DNA from: Ruminococcus flavefaciens 007c
GTDB taxonomy: Bacteria; Bacillota; Clostridia; Oscillospirales; Ruminococcaceae
Assembly (NCBI RefSeq): GCF_000571935.1
Contig: NZ_ATAX01000022.1
Coordinates: 52,812 to 116,811 of the forward strand
DNA length: 64,000 nucleotides
Direction of reading: 5' to 3'
Shown here one piece after another: positions 9,670 through 19,790 of the stretch (positions are counted from its first letter, which is position 1; the number at the start of each line of letters is the position of its first letter). A program made the position numbers and the translations under genes. Below the pieces are notes generated by a model. It was not told where the DNA came from and made no database searches. It was given only the letters and a program-made list of their open reading frames with translations.

Positions 9670-12265
9670 ACAGTATAGTAAATACAAGAAAATAGAGTTG
9701 GAAGAATCGCCATTTCATTTTCTTTTAAACGCAAATATTGAGCTTAACCCACATCAGATCAATGCATTCTGTGCAGCTATACAAGCTTTAAAAACAGGCG
9801 GAATCGTATTGGCTGATGAAGTAGGCTTAGGAAAAACAATAGAGGCAGGTCTTGTCCTGAAATACGTAATAGACTCAGGCAAAAATCATATTCTTATCTC
9901 ACTGCCTGCGTCGTTACGAAAACAATGGGAAATCGAACTCTTAGAAAAATTCGGCTTAACCTCCTATATTCTTGATAAGCAAACAGTTGAGAAGGATTTT
10001 AAATATTGGGCTTCAAGGCTAACCGATAGCTCAAAACAGAGCATAATAATCACATCATATGCTTATTCATCAAAGCTTATGAAAGCCTTTCCAAAAGCAA
10101 AATGGGATTTTATTATTATAGATGAAGCACATAATCTTAGAAATGTTTTTCACGGAACTAAGAGAGCAAAGAACCTTTTTGAGTTGTCGAAAGGAATTCC
10201 GAAAATTTTGCTTACAGCTACGCCTCTTCAAAACTCGTTGACTGATCTTCATGGATTAATATCGTTTATAGATCCACGTATATTTGGAAGCGAAAAAGTA
10301 TTTGTTAAGCGATATGTAAATGATCAGGACTATGCAGATTTAAAACATGAATTACTCCCTGTCTTGTATCGTACACTCAGAAAAGACGTTGCTAAGTACA
10401 TGAACTTCAAGAAAAGGATATGCAAAACAGTAGACTTTTCTCTTTCAGTTGATGAAATTGAATTATATCAAAGAGTAAACGACTTTCTGAAAAGAGACAT
10501 CCTATATTCTATTCCGACTTCAAACAGAGGGCTTATTATCCTTGTTATACGTAAATTGCTTGCATCTTCAAGCTTTGCTTTAATAGAAACCTTTGAAGTC
10601 CTAAAACAAAGGCTTGAAAAGCTATATCAAGGCACAAGATCAGCTAACGCCCAGGAAGGCTTCGATTTATTCTGGAGCTATGTTGAGGATGAAATTGACG
10701 AATCCGGCTTTGAAGAACCTGACGATGAAGATACTGTGATTCAAAAGCAGTATATAAAGTCTGAAATAGATGAAATCGATGAAATAATTACTGTAGCTAA
10801 TAGAATTTCCACAAACGCTAAGCTCCAGGCGCTGAAATCAGCTATTAAAATTGCTTTCGATTATCAGCAAGAGCACGAAATATCGCAGAAGGTTGTAGTT
10901 TTTACAGAATCAAAACGTACTCAAAAATATATAGCAAATGAGCTTAGAAAAGAAGGATATCAAGATGATGATATTGTTCTTTTCAACGGTGATTTTGATG
11001 ATGCTATGTCAAAAGAGTTATACCGTGCTTGGCAGGTCAAGAACTTCGGCAAGGTCAATTACGGCAGAAGTGTGGAATACAAGCACGCTATCGTTGATTA
11101 TTTCAAAAACAACGCAAAGATACTCATATGTACAGATGCAGGTTCAGAAGGTCTTAACCTTCAGTTCTGCAACGCAGTGATCAACTATGATTTGCCGTGG
11201 AATCCTATGAAAATAGAACAACGAATCGGTAGATGTCATCGTTATGGGCAGCGGAATGATGTTGTCGCTATCAACCTTTTAAACACACAGAACGCAGCAG
11301 ATCAGAGAGTATATGAAATTCTTTCAAAGAAATTTGAGCTGTTTGAAGGCGTATTCGGTGCATCAGATATCGCACTCGGAGTACTGGAATCAGGCGTAAG
11401 CTTTGAAAAAATGATCCTTGAGATCTATCAGTCATGTAATACAACCGCTGAATTTAAGAAAGCTTTTGATAAACTCGACCGAAAGCTTAACGCCAAGCGC
11501 GACAAGAAAGCAAAACAGCTTCGTTCTTTGCTGCTGACGGAGAGTAGTAATGCCAAAGAGGCTTCATTGGATAAAACAAAGGAAGAAATCGCAGAATACC
11601 TTCGTGAGGTTGAATACTGGAGCGATTGTACTGAAGCGAGAGTAGAAGGCGGATTGAGATACCTTGAAGTTGATAATGAGTGTATGAATATGCTCTGTGA
11701 ACATGGCACTCTCTTTATCGGTTCATTCTGCAATTCTACATCGTTATTATTCCCTGTACTTCTTCTTTGTAACTCAGAAGGAACATATATAAATGTCAGC
11801 GAGCCTGAGCTTGTAGAAGTCATAGAGAAGATCAACGATTCTGATGTCCATACTTTCTCTCCAAGTAAAGATGAGTCAGAAGCATATAAACGTGTATATG
11901 ATAAACTTTGCTCGGAGATGCTATTGAAGTATCAAAAGCAAACCTCCCCGGTTATTGAATACAACAAACGAAAAATCGAAAACTGGGAACGTATACAGAT
12001 GGATCAGCTTGTTGCTGATTATCAGGATATGCAAGCTGAAATCGAAGCTATACAGCATCAAGAGAAGGCATCTACTAATTTCTATGAGAAAATTGACATA
12101 AGAAAGAAGATCGCCGAAAAGAAAAAAGCACTTGAAAGCTATCAAGCTGCTTTTCACCAAAAAGGAACAGAATTCAAAACAGAGGGCGATAAGGAAATTG
12201 CTGAGTTTAACAAGCAGTTTGATGTCAATCCTGTTTTGATCATCAATATCGTATTAAAGTTTTAG
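9647..12265 (+). CDS. drmD: SNF2/RapA-like helicase DrmD
   Basis: The reading frame is open from an ATG at 9632, but the GTG at 9647 has a GAGGG site 8 bp upstream and is the better start, giving 872 residues; both overlap the methyltransferase end. Motifs are DEVGLGKTIEAG (Walker A) near residue 56, IIDEAHNLRN near 157, and CTDAGSEGLNLQ with IGRCHRYGQR near 495-530, the SNF2/RapA pattern. A charged coiled-coil segment rich in Glu, Lys and Gln follows near residues 770-850. DrmD is the signature helicase of class 1 DISARM, yet it sits directly behind a class 2-type cytosine methylase here. Its stop is 11 bp before the adenine methylase gene. Confidence 0.87.
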   Translation: MKHNLLLEQYSKYKKIELEESPFHFLLNANIELNPHQINAFCAAIQALKTGGIVLADEVGLGKTIEAGLVLKYVIDSGKNHILISLPASLRKQWEIELLEKFGLTSYILDKQTVEKDFKYWASRLTDSSKQSIIITSYAYSSKLMKAFPKAKWDFIIIDEAHNLRNVFHGTKRAKNLFELSKGIPKILLTATPLQNSLTDLHGLISFIDPRIFGSEKVFVKRYVNDQDYADLKHELLPVLYRTLRKDVAKYMNFKKRICKTVDFSLSVDEIELYQRVNDFLKRDILYSIPTSNRGLIILVIRKLLASSSFALIETFEVLKQRLEKLYQGTRSANAQEGFDLFWSYVEDEIDESGFEEPDDEDTVIQKQYIKSEIDEIDEIITVANRISTNAKLQALKSAIKIAFDYQQEHEISQKVVVFTESKRTQKYIANELRKEGYQDDDIVLFNGDFDDAMSKELYRAWQVKNFGKVNYGRSVEYKHAIVDYFKNNAKILICTDAGSEGLNLQFCNAVINYDLPWNPMKIEQRIGRCHRYGQRNDVVAINLLNTQNAADQRVYEILSKKFELFEGVFGASDIALGVLESGVSFEKMILEIYQSCNTTAEFKKAFDKLDRKLNAKRDKKAKQLRSLLLTESSNAKEASLDKTKEEIAEYLREVEYWSDCTEARVEGGLRYLEVDNECMNMLCEHGTLFIGSFCNSTSLLFPVLLLCNSEGTYINVSEPELVEVIEKINDSDVHTFSPSKDESEAYKRVYDKLCSEMLLKYQKQTSPVIEYNKRKIENWERIQMDQLVADYQDMQAEIEAIQHQEKASTNFYEKIDIRKKIAEKKKALESYQAAFHQKGTEFKTEGDKEIAEFNKQFDVNPVLIINIVLKF

Positions 12266-12276
12266 GAGATATTATT

Positions 12277-13800
12277 ATGCAGAAAACTGGTAAACTTGAA
12301 CTCACATGGGTTGGCAAGTATGAGGAATCAAAAATAGAACCTCGAATTCTTATTGAGGATAAGACAAAGTCATACGGCGATCCTTCCAGTGAAAATATGC
12401 TTATTCATGGGGATAATCTTATTGCTCTACAAGCTCTTCAGCAAGATTACGCAGGAAAGATTAAATGCATATATATAGATCCACCGTATAATACAGGAAG
12501 TGCTTTTGATTACTATGATGATGGTTTAGAACATAGTATTTGGTTATCGATGATTAAATCAAGATTAGAACTGTTATGGAGTTTACTTGATGAAAAATAC
12601 GGTAGTATTTGGATTAGTATTGATGATGATGAACAGGCATATTTAAAAGTATTATGTGATGAATTATTTGGTAGAAGTCAATTCGTATCTACTATCGTTT
12701 GGCAAAAAAGAACATCTCCTGATATGCGTGCTGCGATTAGTGATGGACATGAATATGTATTAGTTTATGCGAAGAACTATGATCAGTTCAAAAAGAGTAG
12801 GAATAAATTATCGTTAAGTCCTGAGCAAGCAAAAAATTATAAAAATCCTGATAATGATCCAAGGGGACCATGGACTTCAACGGACTGTACTGCGCAAGCT
12901 GGTCATGGCACTAAAGAACAATTTTATACATTTACAACTCCCGCTGGTCGTGAAATCACTTTACCACCTAATTTATGTTGGCGTTTTACCAAAGATAGGC
13001 TTGAAGAAGAAATTGCTGCTGGACGAATATGGTTAGGGAAAGACGGTAAAGGCGTTCCAAGGAAAAAGACATATTTGTCTGAAAGCACAGGAATTGTTCC
13101 GTGGTCTTGGTGGACAAATAAAGACGTAGGTCATACACAAGAAGCTAAGAAAGAAGTAAACACTATTTTTGGAGATGATTCGTTTTCAACACCAAAACCA
13201 GAACGATTAATTGAAAGAATAATAAGCATAGCTTCAAATCCAGGTGATTTAGTTCTTGATTCATTTTTAGGATCTGGAACCACCATCGCTGTCGCGCATA
13301 AAATGAAAAGAAAATGGATTGGTATAGAAATGGGAGATCATTGCTATACTCATTGCAAAACAAGAATAGACAAAGTAATAGATGGTGAGCAAGGCGGTAT
13401 TTCAAAAAATAGTGAATGGCAAGGTGGCGGTGGCTATCATTTCTATGAGCTTGCACCAAGTCTCCTTGTAAAAAATGATAAACTTCCCATTTATCAGATC
13501 AACCCCGATTATACGTTCGAGATGCTCTGCGAAGCTATCTGTAAAATCGAAGGGTTCAAGTATAAGCCTGACGATGTATTCCACGGCAATTCTTCCGAAA
13601 GAAGATTCATTCACGTTACTAAGGAATTCGTAAATGTAAGCTATCTAAAATCAATAGCTTCGCATCTTGCTGTAGGACAGTCCTTGCTTGTTTACGGGCT
13701 TTCTATACAGTCAGATATGAATCTGCCTGACAATATCGAAGTAAAGAAAATACCGAAAGACCTATTAGAAAAATGCGATTTTGAATGTGAGGTACAGTAA
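12277..13800 (+). CDS. drmMI: Site-specific DNA adenine methyltransferase, DrmMI / type III Mod-like
   Basis: The product has 507 residues. DPPYNTG near residues 68-74 is the catalytic motif IV, and DSFLGSGTT near residue 328 is the SAM-binding motif I, an order typical of beta-class amino-methyltransferases such as type III Mod. The segment between them would hold target recognition. An adenine methylase is the modification enzyme of class 1 DISARM. The gene ends TAATG, overlapping the start of the Res-like gene by one base, so it could equally act as the Mod half of a type III restriction pair. The middle (about 12.5-13.4 kb) looks more AT-rich than the ends, suggesting exchange of the recognition segment. 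Confidence 0.87.
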   Translation: MQKTGKLELTWVGKYEESKIEPRILIEDKTKSYGDPSSENMLIHGDNLIALQALQQDYAGKIKCIYIDPPYNTGSAFDYYDDGLEHSIWLSMIKSRLELLWSLLDEKYGSIWISIDDDEQAYLKVLCDELFGRSQFVSTIVWQKRTSPDMRAAISDGHEYVLVYAKNYDQFKKSRNKLSLSPEQAKNYKNPDNDPRGPWTSTDCTAQAGHGTKEQFYTFTTPAGREITLPPNLCWRFTKDRLEEEIAAGRIWLGKDGKGVPRKKTYLSESTGIVPWSWWTNKDVGHTQEAKKEVNTIFGDDSFSTPKPERLIERIISIASNPGDLVLDSFLGSGTTIAVAHKMKRKWIGIEMGDHCYTHCKTRIDKVIDGEQGGISKNSEWQGGGGYHFYELAPSLLVKNDKLPIYQINPDYTFEMLCEAICKIEGFKYKPDDVFHGNSSERRFIHVTKEFVNVSYLKSIASHLAVGQSLLVYGLSIQSDMNLPDNIEVKKIPKDLLEKCDFECEVQ

Positions 13801-16466
13801 TGGCTGACGTTGTAAAAAGTATAAGCTATGCTATGAGTTTAAGAACGCCACAAGAAGAAGCGCTTTCCTACCTCGATGCAATAAGCTCTCACTGTGATTA
13901 TAAGAATGACGATAAAACTGCTGTAGAAGCCGTTGCTTCTGAGAATTGCGAGAATCAGAGAACAGTAAATTCAAAATTTGAGTTTCCTTCATTCTGTTAT
14001 GCTATGGCTACCGGTATCGGTAAAACTCGCCTTATGGGAGCCAGCATCTATTATCTCTATAAAACCAAGGGCTATAAGCATTTCTTCATTCTTGCTCCGG
14101 GTAGCACCATATATGATAAGCTTCGTAAAGAGACAAACCCTAATCACCCTAAGTACATATTTAAGGGACTTGAAGCTGAAATGGGCAAACCAAAGGTTTA
14201 TGATGGTGAAAATTACGACCGTTATCCTGTCAGGTTTGAACAGCTTTCTATGTTTGTAGATAATACTTCTGATATCCAGCTTTTTATTTTCAATATTGGT
14301 AAGATCTTCAATAGTAAGACTGATACAGAGTTTAACTTCCATAAGTTCAAAGAAACGCTCGGTGCATCTTTTGCTGATGTACTGGCTCAGTTCGACGATC
14401 TTGTTATCTGTATGGATGAGGCACATCGTTACTATGCCCCTGCGTCAATGAAAGCAATCAATTATCTCAAGCCTATACTCGGTCTTGAATTCACTGCAAC
14501 CCCTAAATCAACATCAAACATTATCTACGCTTATGACATTGCCAGAGGTGCTACTGAGGGCTTTTTAAAAATTCCTGTTGTTATGGGACGTTCTAATACC
14601 GCCGGATACAGTCAGGAAGATATAGAAGAAATGAAAATTCGTGACGGACTTACGTTACACGAAAATCGTAAGGCTATTTTAAGGGAGTATTGCAGCAATA
14701 ACCACACTGATTATGTTAAGCCTATTGTTCTCATTGCTTGTAAAGATACAGATCATGCTAAGCAAATCCGTGAAAAGATAGACAGCGATGACTTCCTGAA
14801 GGGAAAATACAAAGGCAAAGTTATTGAAATACACTCAAAGCAAACCGGAGAAGAATCAGAAGAAAACGTAAGACTTCTGCTTTCTATTGAGAGTTCTTCA
14901 AATCCTATTGAGATCGTATTGCACGTCTACAAGCTTAAAGAAGGATGGGACGTAAACAACCTGTTTACGATAATTCCGCTCAATGCTGCCAAAAGTGATA
15001 TTCTTGCTATGCAAACTATCGGTAGAGGTCTTAGATTACCTTTTGGAGAGCAGACAGGAGATGAAAAAATCGATACTCTCGATATAGTTGCTCATGATCA
15101 TTACCGTGAATTGGTTGACGAAATAAAGAGCAGTGATATCTTCCGCTATCGTGATCTTGATTCACAAAGTGCTGAACACACAGAATCGGTAGATGTTACA
15201 GCTTCTGCAAGCGATGAACAACTTTCACTCTTTGATGATGCTATCGCTTCAGCAGGTGTTAAGTCATTTACTGATATCAGTAATCCTAAGACACAGCATG
15301 AAATCTACGAAGAATACAAAAAGAATTTCATGACTACACAGCGAAAAGCAAAACCTGATGAGACTCCAGCTGATGATGGACAAATGACGTTGTTTGATAT
15401 GAACAGTGAATCTTCCTCCAGCACTGCAAGCGGTTCTTCAGTTACTAACGAACCAGCTACATCAAATACTACGATTGATCCGAAACAATCGCCTTCTAAG
15501 ATGATGTCTGAGGAAGATTTCTCTAAATCTCTTGTTGAATACGCTGTTAAAGCTATATCTGTTCCAAAAATTCTCGTTCAAACGACTTCTGAGGTCAAGT
15601 TTAAACGTTTTGAAGTTAAACGTTCTATTACTGACTTTGAAGTGGCTAAAGCGCAGATTGAACGTTTCGATGCTATTAATCAAAAACTTCTCGCAGTAAT
15701 AGATGCACAAATACTCGAAGTGAACGATGCTATGAATACGCTTGCGTGTATGCTTCTTGATACAATAAGCGAATTGTCATTTGATGATGCTGATTTTGTT
15801 ATCGATGTAGTTGAACAGTATCTTTCTCAGATAGACGGAACTGAAGAAGAAAAGAAGCAGATTGTCAGACGCTATGCTTCAATGATTATTAACGACATTC
15901 GCAAACAAATATATGAACACGTAGAAAGAAAGACAGAAGATATCCATTTGGTTCAGAAAGACCTCATTATTTTCAAGAAATTCATTAAGAGTGTCAAGGA
16001 CGATGGACAAATAAAATTTGATAAGCCTTTTACTGACAAAGCAAATATTAAGAAATATCTGTTTACAGGCTATAAGAAATCATATTATCCTTCAAATGCA
16101 TTTGACAGTGATTCCGAGAGACAGTTCTCTATTATTCTCGAAGAAGATCCTGATGTTATTCGTTGGATCAAACCACCGTTAAATCAGTTAGGTCTATTCT
16201 GGAAAGCTGGACAGCAGTATAATCCTGATTTCCTTATTGAAACCTCCTCTGATAAATATATGGTAGAAGTTAAAGCACTTAAAGATTTAACTACTGATGA
16301 AGTAATTGCTAAAGCAAAAGAAGGTATTAAGTGGTGTGGATTTGCATCATCAGCTGATCCTGATCATAAAACATGGCATTATAGATTGGTTTCAGATGAC
16401 AACATAAAACCAGGTAATTCATGCAAATTTACTCTTGGCACAGCCCATTCAGTTAAGGAGGATTAA
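13800..16466 (+). CDS. Type III restriction enzyme Res-like helicase-nuclease
   Basis: The 888-residue protein has a superfamily 2 helicase core: ATGIGKTRL near residue 70, MDEAHRY near residue 206, FTATP, and TIGRGLRLPFG near residue 409. Near the C terminus, YNPDFLIE (about 809) and VEVKA (about 823) form the D-x(n)-E-x-K nuclease motif used by type III Res subunits for double-strand cleavage. A low-complexity Asp/Ser/Thr linker lies near residues 525-560. Its ATG overlaps the methylase stop by one base, so the two are translationally coupled like mod-res, and drmA copy 2 starts 3 bp after its stop. Res is not a standard DISARM subunit. Confidence 0.85.
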   Translation: MADVVKSISYAMSLRTPQEEALSYLDAISSHCDYKNDDKTAVEAVASENCENQRTVNSKFEFPSFCYAMATGIGKTRLMGASIYYLYKTKGYKHFFILAPGSTIYDKLRKETNPNHPKYIFKGLEAEMGKPKVYDGENYDRYPVRFEQLSMFVDNTSDIQLFIFNIGKIFNSKTDTEFNFHKFKETLGASFADVLAQFDDLVICMDEAHRYYAPASMKAINYLKPILGLEFTATPKSTSNIIYAYDIARGATEGFLKIPVVMGRSNTAGYSQEDIEEMKIRDGLTLHENRKAILREYCSNNHTDYVKPIVLIACKDTDHAKQIREKIDSDDFLKGKYKGKVIEIHSKQTGEESEENVRLLLSIESSSNPIEIVLHVYKLKEGWDVNNLFTIIPLNAAKSDILAMQTIGRGLRLPFGEQTGDEKIDTLDIVAHDHYRELVDEIKSSDIFRYRDLDSQSAEHTESVDVTASASDEQLSLFDDAIASAGVKSFTDISNPKTQHEIYEEYKKNFMTTQRKAKPDETPADDGQMTLFDMNSESSSSTASGSSVTNEPATSNTTIDPKQSPSKMMSEEDFSKSLVEYAVKAISVPKILVQTTSEVKFKRFEVKRSITDFEVAKAQIERFDAINQKLLAVIDAQILEVNDAMNTLACMLLDTISELSFDDADFVIDVVEQYLSQIDGTEEEKKQIVRRYASMIINDIRKQIYEHVERKTEDIHLVQKDLIIFKKFIKSVKDDGQIKFDKPFTDKANIKKYLFTGYKKSYYPSNAFDSDSERQFSIILEEDPDVIRWIKPPLNQLGLFWKAGQQYNPDFLIETSSDKYMVEVKALKDLTTDEVIAKAKEGIKWCGFASSADPDHKTWHYRLVSDDNIKPGNSCKFTLGTAHSVKED

Positions 16467-16468
16467 CT

Positions 16469-19400
16469 ATGGCTGATAGATTCAAGTATTCTGAGGTTAG
16501 ACAGCACATAATCGACGACATGAGAACTGATCTTATCGGTCCTATGGAGCCGTATGAAGTGCTTGATGAGAATCCTCGTTTTGCATATCTTGTTGGTATG
16601 CTTGATGTTCAGAGCGAAGAAAACTCCGATGAAAACGAACAGGAAATCGATACAGATGCGAACTATGAAGATGAGGAAGATTATACTGCTGGCGAAGAAG
16701 ATGATAATGAACCGATAATGACTACTCGCTTTCAGCTTCCTTCTTCTATTGGTATAAGTTTTTATATTTCCGATGAGACAAAGAGTATTTTGCTTGATGT
16801 ATCATGGGGAGATTATACTAAATCTTCGGAAAAGTATATGGGCAAGGATGATAAAGAACATACAAGAACAATCTATAATCGTCAACCAATGTCTGAAACA
16901 CTAACCATTAATTTTGATGACTTTACTCGAACAAAAGAATACTCTCTAAAGATTGATTCAAATGTACACGTATATGTATCTCGGATCTCACTTAAAGGAA
17001 ATTATTCGCTTGTAACCGCATACGTTATAAATAAAAGGATAAATGCTGAGAGTGCTGCTGAAAGGATTATGTTTCAAGTAGAGCTTAAAGCATATTCGGA
17101 GTCACAGCAACCTATTTTTATTGCTGAACATATATGCAGAAAAATACTTGCTTCTGATGAATTTTACTTTGAACAGCGTCCTATATTAGGTCGTGGACGT
17201 GGATGTGCCGCAATATGGGATACTCCTGTAAATGGTAGATCAACATATATAAAGTCTTCTTTTATACCAGAGTATGAATTTTCTGGAGTAAGTGCAGCTT
17301 TAGAAGGATTTGATAAAAACTATTTCTCGACATCAGATATGTCTGTAAAATCCAAGAAATCAGAAACTATTTCTAAATTAAATACACTTGCTGATTCATA
17401 TGAGAAGTGGATTACAGATATTCTTGAAACAAATGAAAGAATGAAAGATGATGCTTTCAGAGAAAAAATCGGCAACTTAGTTGTTGAGCGTTGTAAAGAA
17501 GCTCTGAGCCGAATCAGAGAAGGAATAACATTAATCGACAATGATGATATAACATTTGAAGCATTTTGCTTTATGAATCGTGTAATCTTCCTCCAGAACA
17601 GTATCAAACGATTCTCAAAGAAAAACGGTGCAGGCATATCATGTAGTTTTCTCGATTTCATCAACCCTAAGATCGACGAAAATAATTTCGGCTGGCGTCC
17701 GTTCCAGATTGCCTTTATTCTGATGAACCTTTCCGGTATTGTTGATCCTAAGCATAAGGACAGGGACATAGTCGATCTTTTGTATTTCCCTACAGGTGGC
17801 GGTAAAACAGAAGCATATTTAGGTCTTATGGCTTTTGTAATAGCAAACAGAAGGCTGAGAAAAGAAGATTTTTCTATGTATGAACGTGATGGCGGAGTAA
17901 CTATTATCCTTAGATACACTTTGCGTCTTCTTACAACTCAGCAAAGAGATCGTATAACCAAAATGGTTCTTGCAGCTGAAACTATAAGAAGGCAAAAGCC
18001 ACAATTATTTGGAAATGAGCCGATTAGTATCGGTTTTTGGGTTGGAGGAGGCGTAACTCCTAACAAATTTGAAGAATTCAAAGATAATCCAGATAAGCCA
18101 TATAACGCAAAGAAAGCAAGAAATCTTGTTTATAAGCAGCTTCTCAATTGTCCTTTCTGTGGAAAACCTTTAAACGAAGAAAACTTCAATATAGATATTG
18201 AAAAAAAATCTATAGAGATTCACTGTTCAAATATGAATTGTCAATTCTATAGGTATAAAGATGATAGAATTGCATTACCTGTATATTTAGTTGACGAAGA
18301 AATATACGCTAAATGCCCTACCATAATTCTATCAACAGTTGATAAATTTGCAAATTTACCATGGGAAGTAAGAACAAATGCTCTTTTTGGACGTGTTGAC
18401 CGTAAATGCAGCAGAGATGGATATGTTGCTATAGGTGAAGACCATCCTCAGAGACATAATAAAACTGATTCATTAGCAGCTTCTACTTTATCTCCGGTTA
18501 AACAGTTTTTGCCGCCTGAATTAATCATTCAGGATGAGCTTCACTTAATCACTGGACCTCTTGGCACAGTTTATGGAGCTTATGAGACTATAATTGAAGA
18601 TATGTGTACATATGACGGAATAAAACCTAAATATGTGGTTTCTACGGCGACAATCAAAAACGCTGAAGCCCAGGCTAAATGCTTGTATGCAAGACAACAT
18701 ACAACGCAGTTTCCTCCAAGTGGTTTTGAAATTGGCGATAGCTTCTTTATAAAAGAAATACCTGTCGAAAAAGATCCGTTCCGTAAATATGTTGGCATAT
18801 GTGCTCCAGGACAATCTGTAAAAACTGCATTACTGAGAGTTTATTCTATCATTCTTCAGGCAGCACATAATTACTCTTGTCAAGATGAATTTAAAGATGT
18901 AATTGATCCTTATTATACGTTAGTGGGCTATTTTAACAGTATACGTGAGCTTGGCGGTGCTGTTAGATTGCTTCAAGACGACATTCCGAAGAGAATAAAA
19001 AGAATAAAAAAGAAGTATGATTTCGACAGCTATCGCAACCTTTTCCATAACGTTGAAATTACATCTCGTATGGCTTCTTATAAGATTCCTGAGAAACTAA
19101 ATCAGCTCGAAATAAACTATCAATCAAGAGATTGCCTTGATACAGCTATTGCTACTAATATGATAGCTGTAGGTATGGATGTTGACAGACTCGGATTAAT
19201 GGTTGTAACTGGTCAGCCTAAACAGAATTCTGAATATATTCAGGCAACGAGCCGAATAGGAAGAGCTTTTCCTGGTTTAGTGGTTACTCTTTATAATGCT
19301 TACCGTCCTCGTGACTTATCTCATTATGAAAATTTCACTGGGTATCATTCACAACTTTACAGGTTCGTAGAAGGAACTACAGCAACTCCATTCTCTGCAA

Positions 19401-19789
19401 GAGCAAGAGACAGAGTTATGCACGCACTTATAATATCAGCTATTAGGTTGAACTATCCTGAAATGGCTGAAAACGCAGCTGCTTCTTTAATCACTTCAAT
19501 GACTGACGATCAACTTGTATCAGTGAAAAAACTTATTATTGATCGACTTAATATCATTAAACCATCAGCTAAAATAGATGCCGAAAATGAAATTGATCAG
19601 TTCATTGATTGGTGGAAGCTACAGGCTTCTCAGATTAAGAAGGTGCGATACTTTGTCGTTGATACTAAACACTATAATAGGTTAATGAATTCCTATGATC
19701 AGCCACATATCGAAACCGAAAAGCCTACACTAAGGTCTATGCGTGAAGTTGAAAGTACAGCGAATATGTACTATTACACGGAGGAATAA
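16469..19789 (+). CDS. drmA: DISARM-type helicase DrmA, copy 2
   Basis: This 1106-residue helicase starts behind AAGGAGG. Walker A PTGGGKTEA lies near residue 441, a CPFC...CSNMNC zinc site near 565-595, the DEXH box QDELH near residue 688 and motif VI QATSRIGR near 925. An acidic stretch (about residues 55-90) follows the N-terminal helix. Compared with copy 1 it has an extra segment of roughly 40 residues just before the DEXH box (about 640-680), and its first quarter looks more AT-rich. It is the DrmA of the complete DISARM unit, with drmB starting 1 bp after its stop. DrmA-DrmB is the core complex in both DISARM classes. Confidence 0.9.
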   Translation: MADRFKYSEVRQHIIDDMRTDLIGPMEPYEVLDENPRFAYLVGMLDVQSEENSDENEQEIDTDANYEDEEDYTAGEEDDNEPIMTTRFQLPSSIGISFYISDETKSILLDVSWGDYTKSSEKYMGKDDKEHTRTIYNRQPMSETLTINFDDFTRTKEYSLKIDSNVHVYVSRISLKGNYSLVTAYVINKRINAESAAERIMFQVELKAYSESQQPIFIAEHICRKILASDEFYFEQRPILGRGRGCAAIWDTPVNGRSTYIKSSFIPEYEFSGVSAALEGFDKNYFSTSDMSVKSKKSETISKLNTLADSYEKWITDILETNERMKDDAFREKIGNLVVERCKEALSRIREGITLIDNDDITFEAFCFMNRVIFLQNSIKRFSKKNGAGISCSFLDFINPKIDENNFGWRPFQIAFILMNLSGIVDPKHKDRDIVDLLYFPTGGGKTEAYLGLMAFVIANRRLRKEDFSMYERDGGVTIILRYTLRLLTTQQRDRITKMVLAAETIRRQKPQLFGNEPISIGFWVGGGVTPNKFEEFKDNPDKPYNAKKARNLVYKQLLNCPFCGKPLNEENFNIDIEKKSIEIHCSNMNCQFYRYKDDRIALPVYLVDEEIYAKCPTIILSTVDKFANLPWEVRTNALFGRVDRKCSRDGYVAIGEDHPQRHNKTDSLAASTLSPVKQFLPPELIIQDELHLITGPLGTVYGAYETIIEDMCTYDGIKPKYVVSTATIKNAEAQAKCLYARQHTTQFPPSGFEIGDSFFIKEIPVEKDPFRKYVGICAPGQSVKTALLRVYSIILQAAHNYSCQDEFKDVIDPYYTLVGYFNSIRELGGAVRLLQDDIPKRIKRIKKKYDFDSYRNLFHNVEITSRMASYKIPEKLNQLEINYQSRDCLDTAIATNMIAVGMDVDRLGLMVVTGQPKQNSEYIQATSRIGRAFPGLVVTLYNAYRPRDLSHYENFTGYHSQLYRFVEGTTATPFSARARDRVMHALIISAIRLNYPEMAENAAASLITSMTDDQLVSVKKLIIDRLNIIKPSAKIDAENEIDQFIDWWKLQASQIKKVRYFVVDTKHYNRLMNSYDQPHIETEKPTLRSMREVESTANMYYYTEE

Positions 19790-19790
19790 A

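Noticed and set aside
17320..17919. 199-residue minus-strand frame inside drmA copy 2
   Set aside because: Shadow of a conserved helicase gene; the start lacks a ribosome site and the protein is not recognisable.
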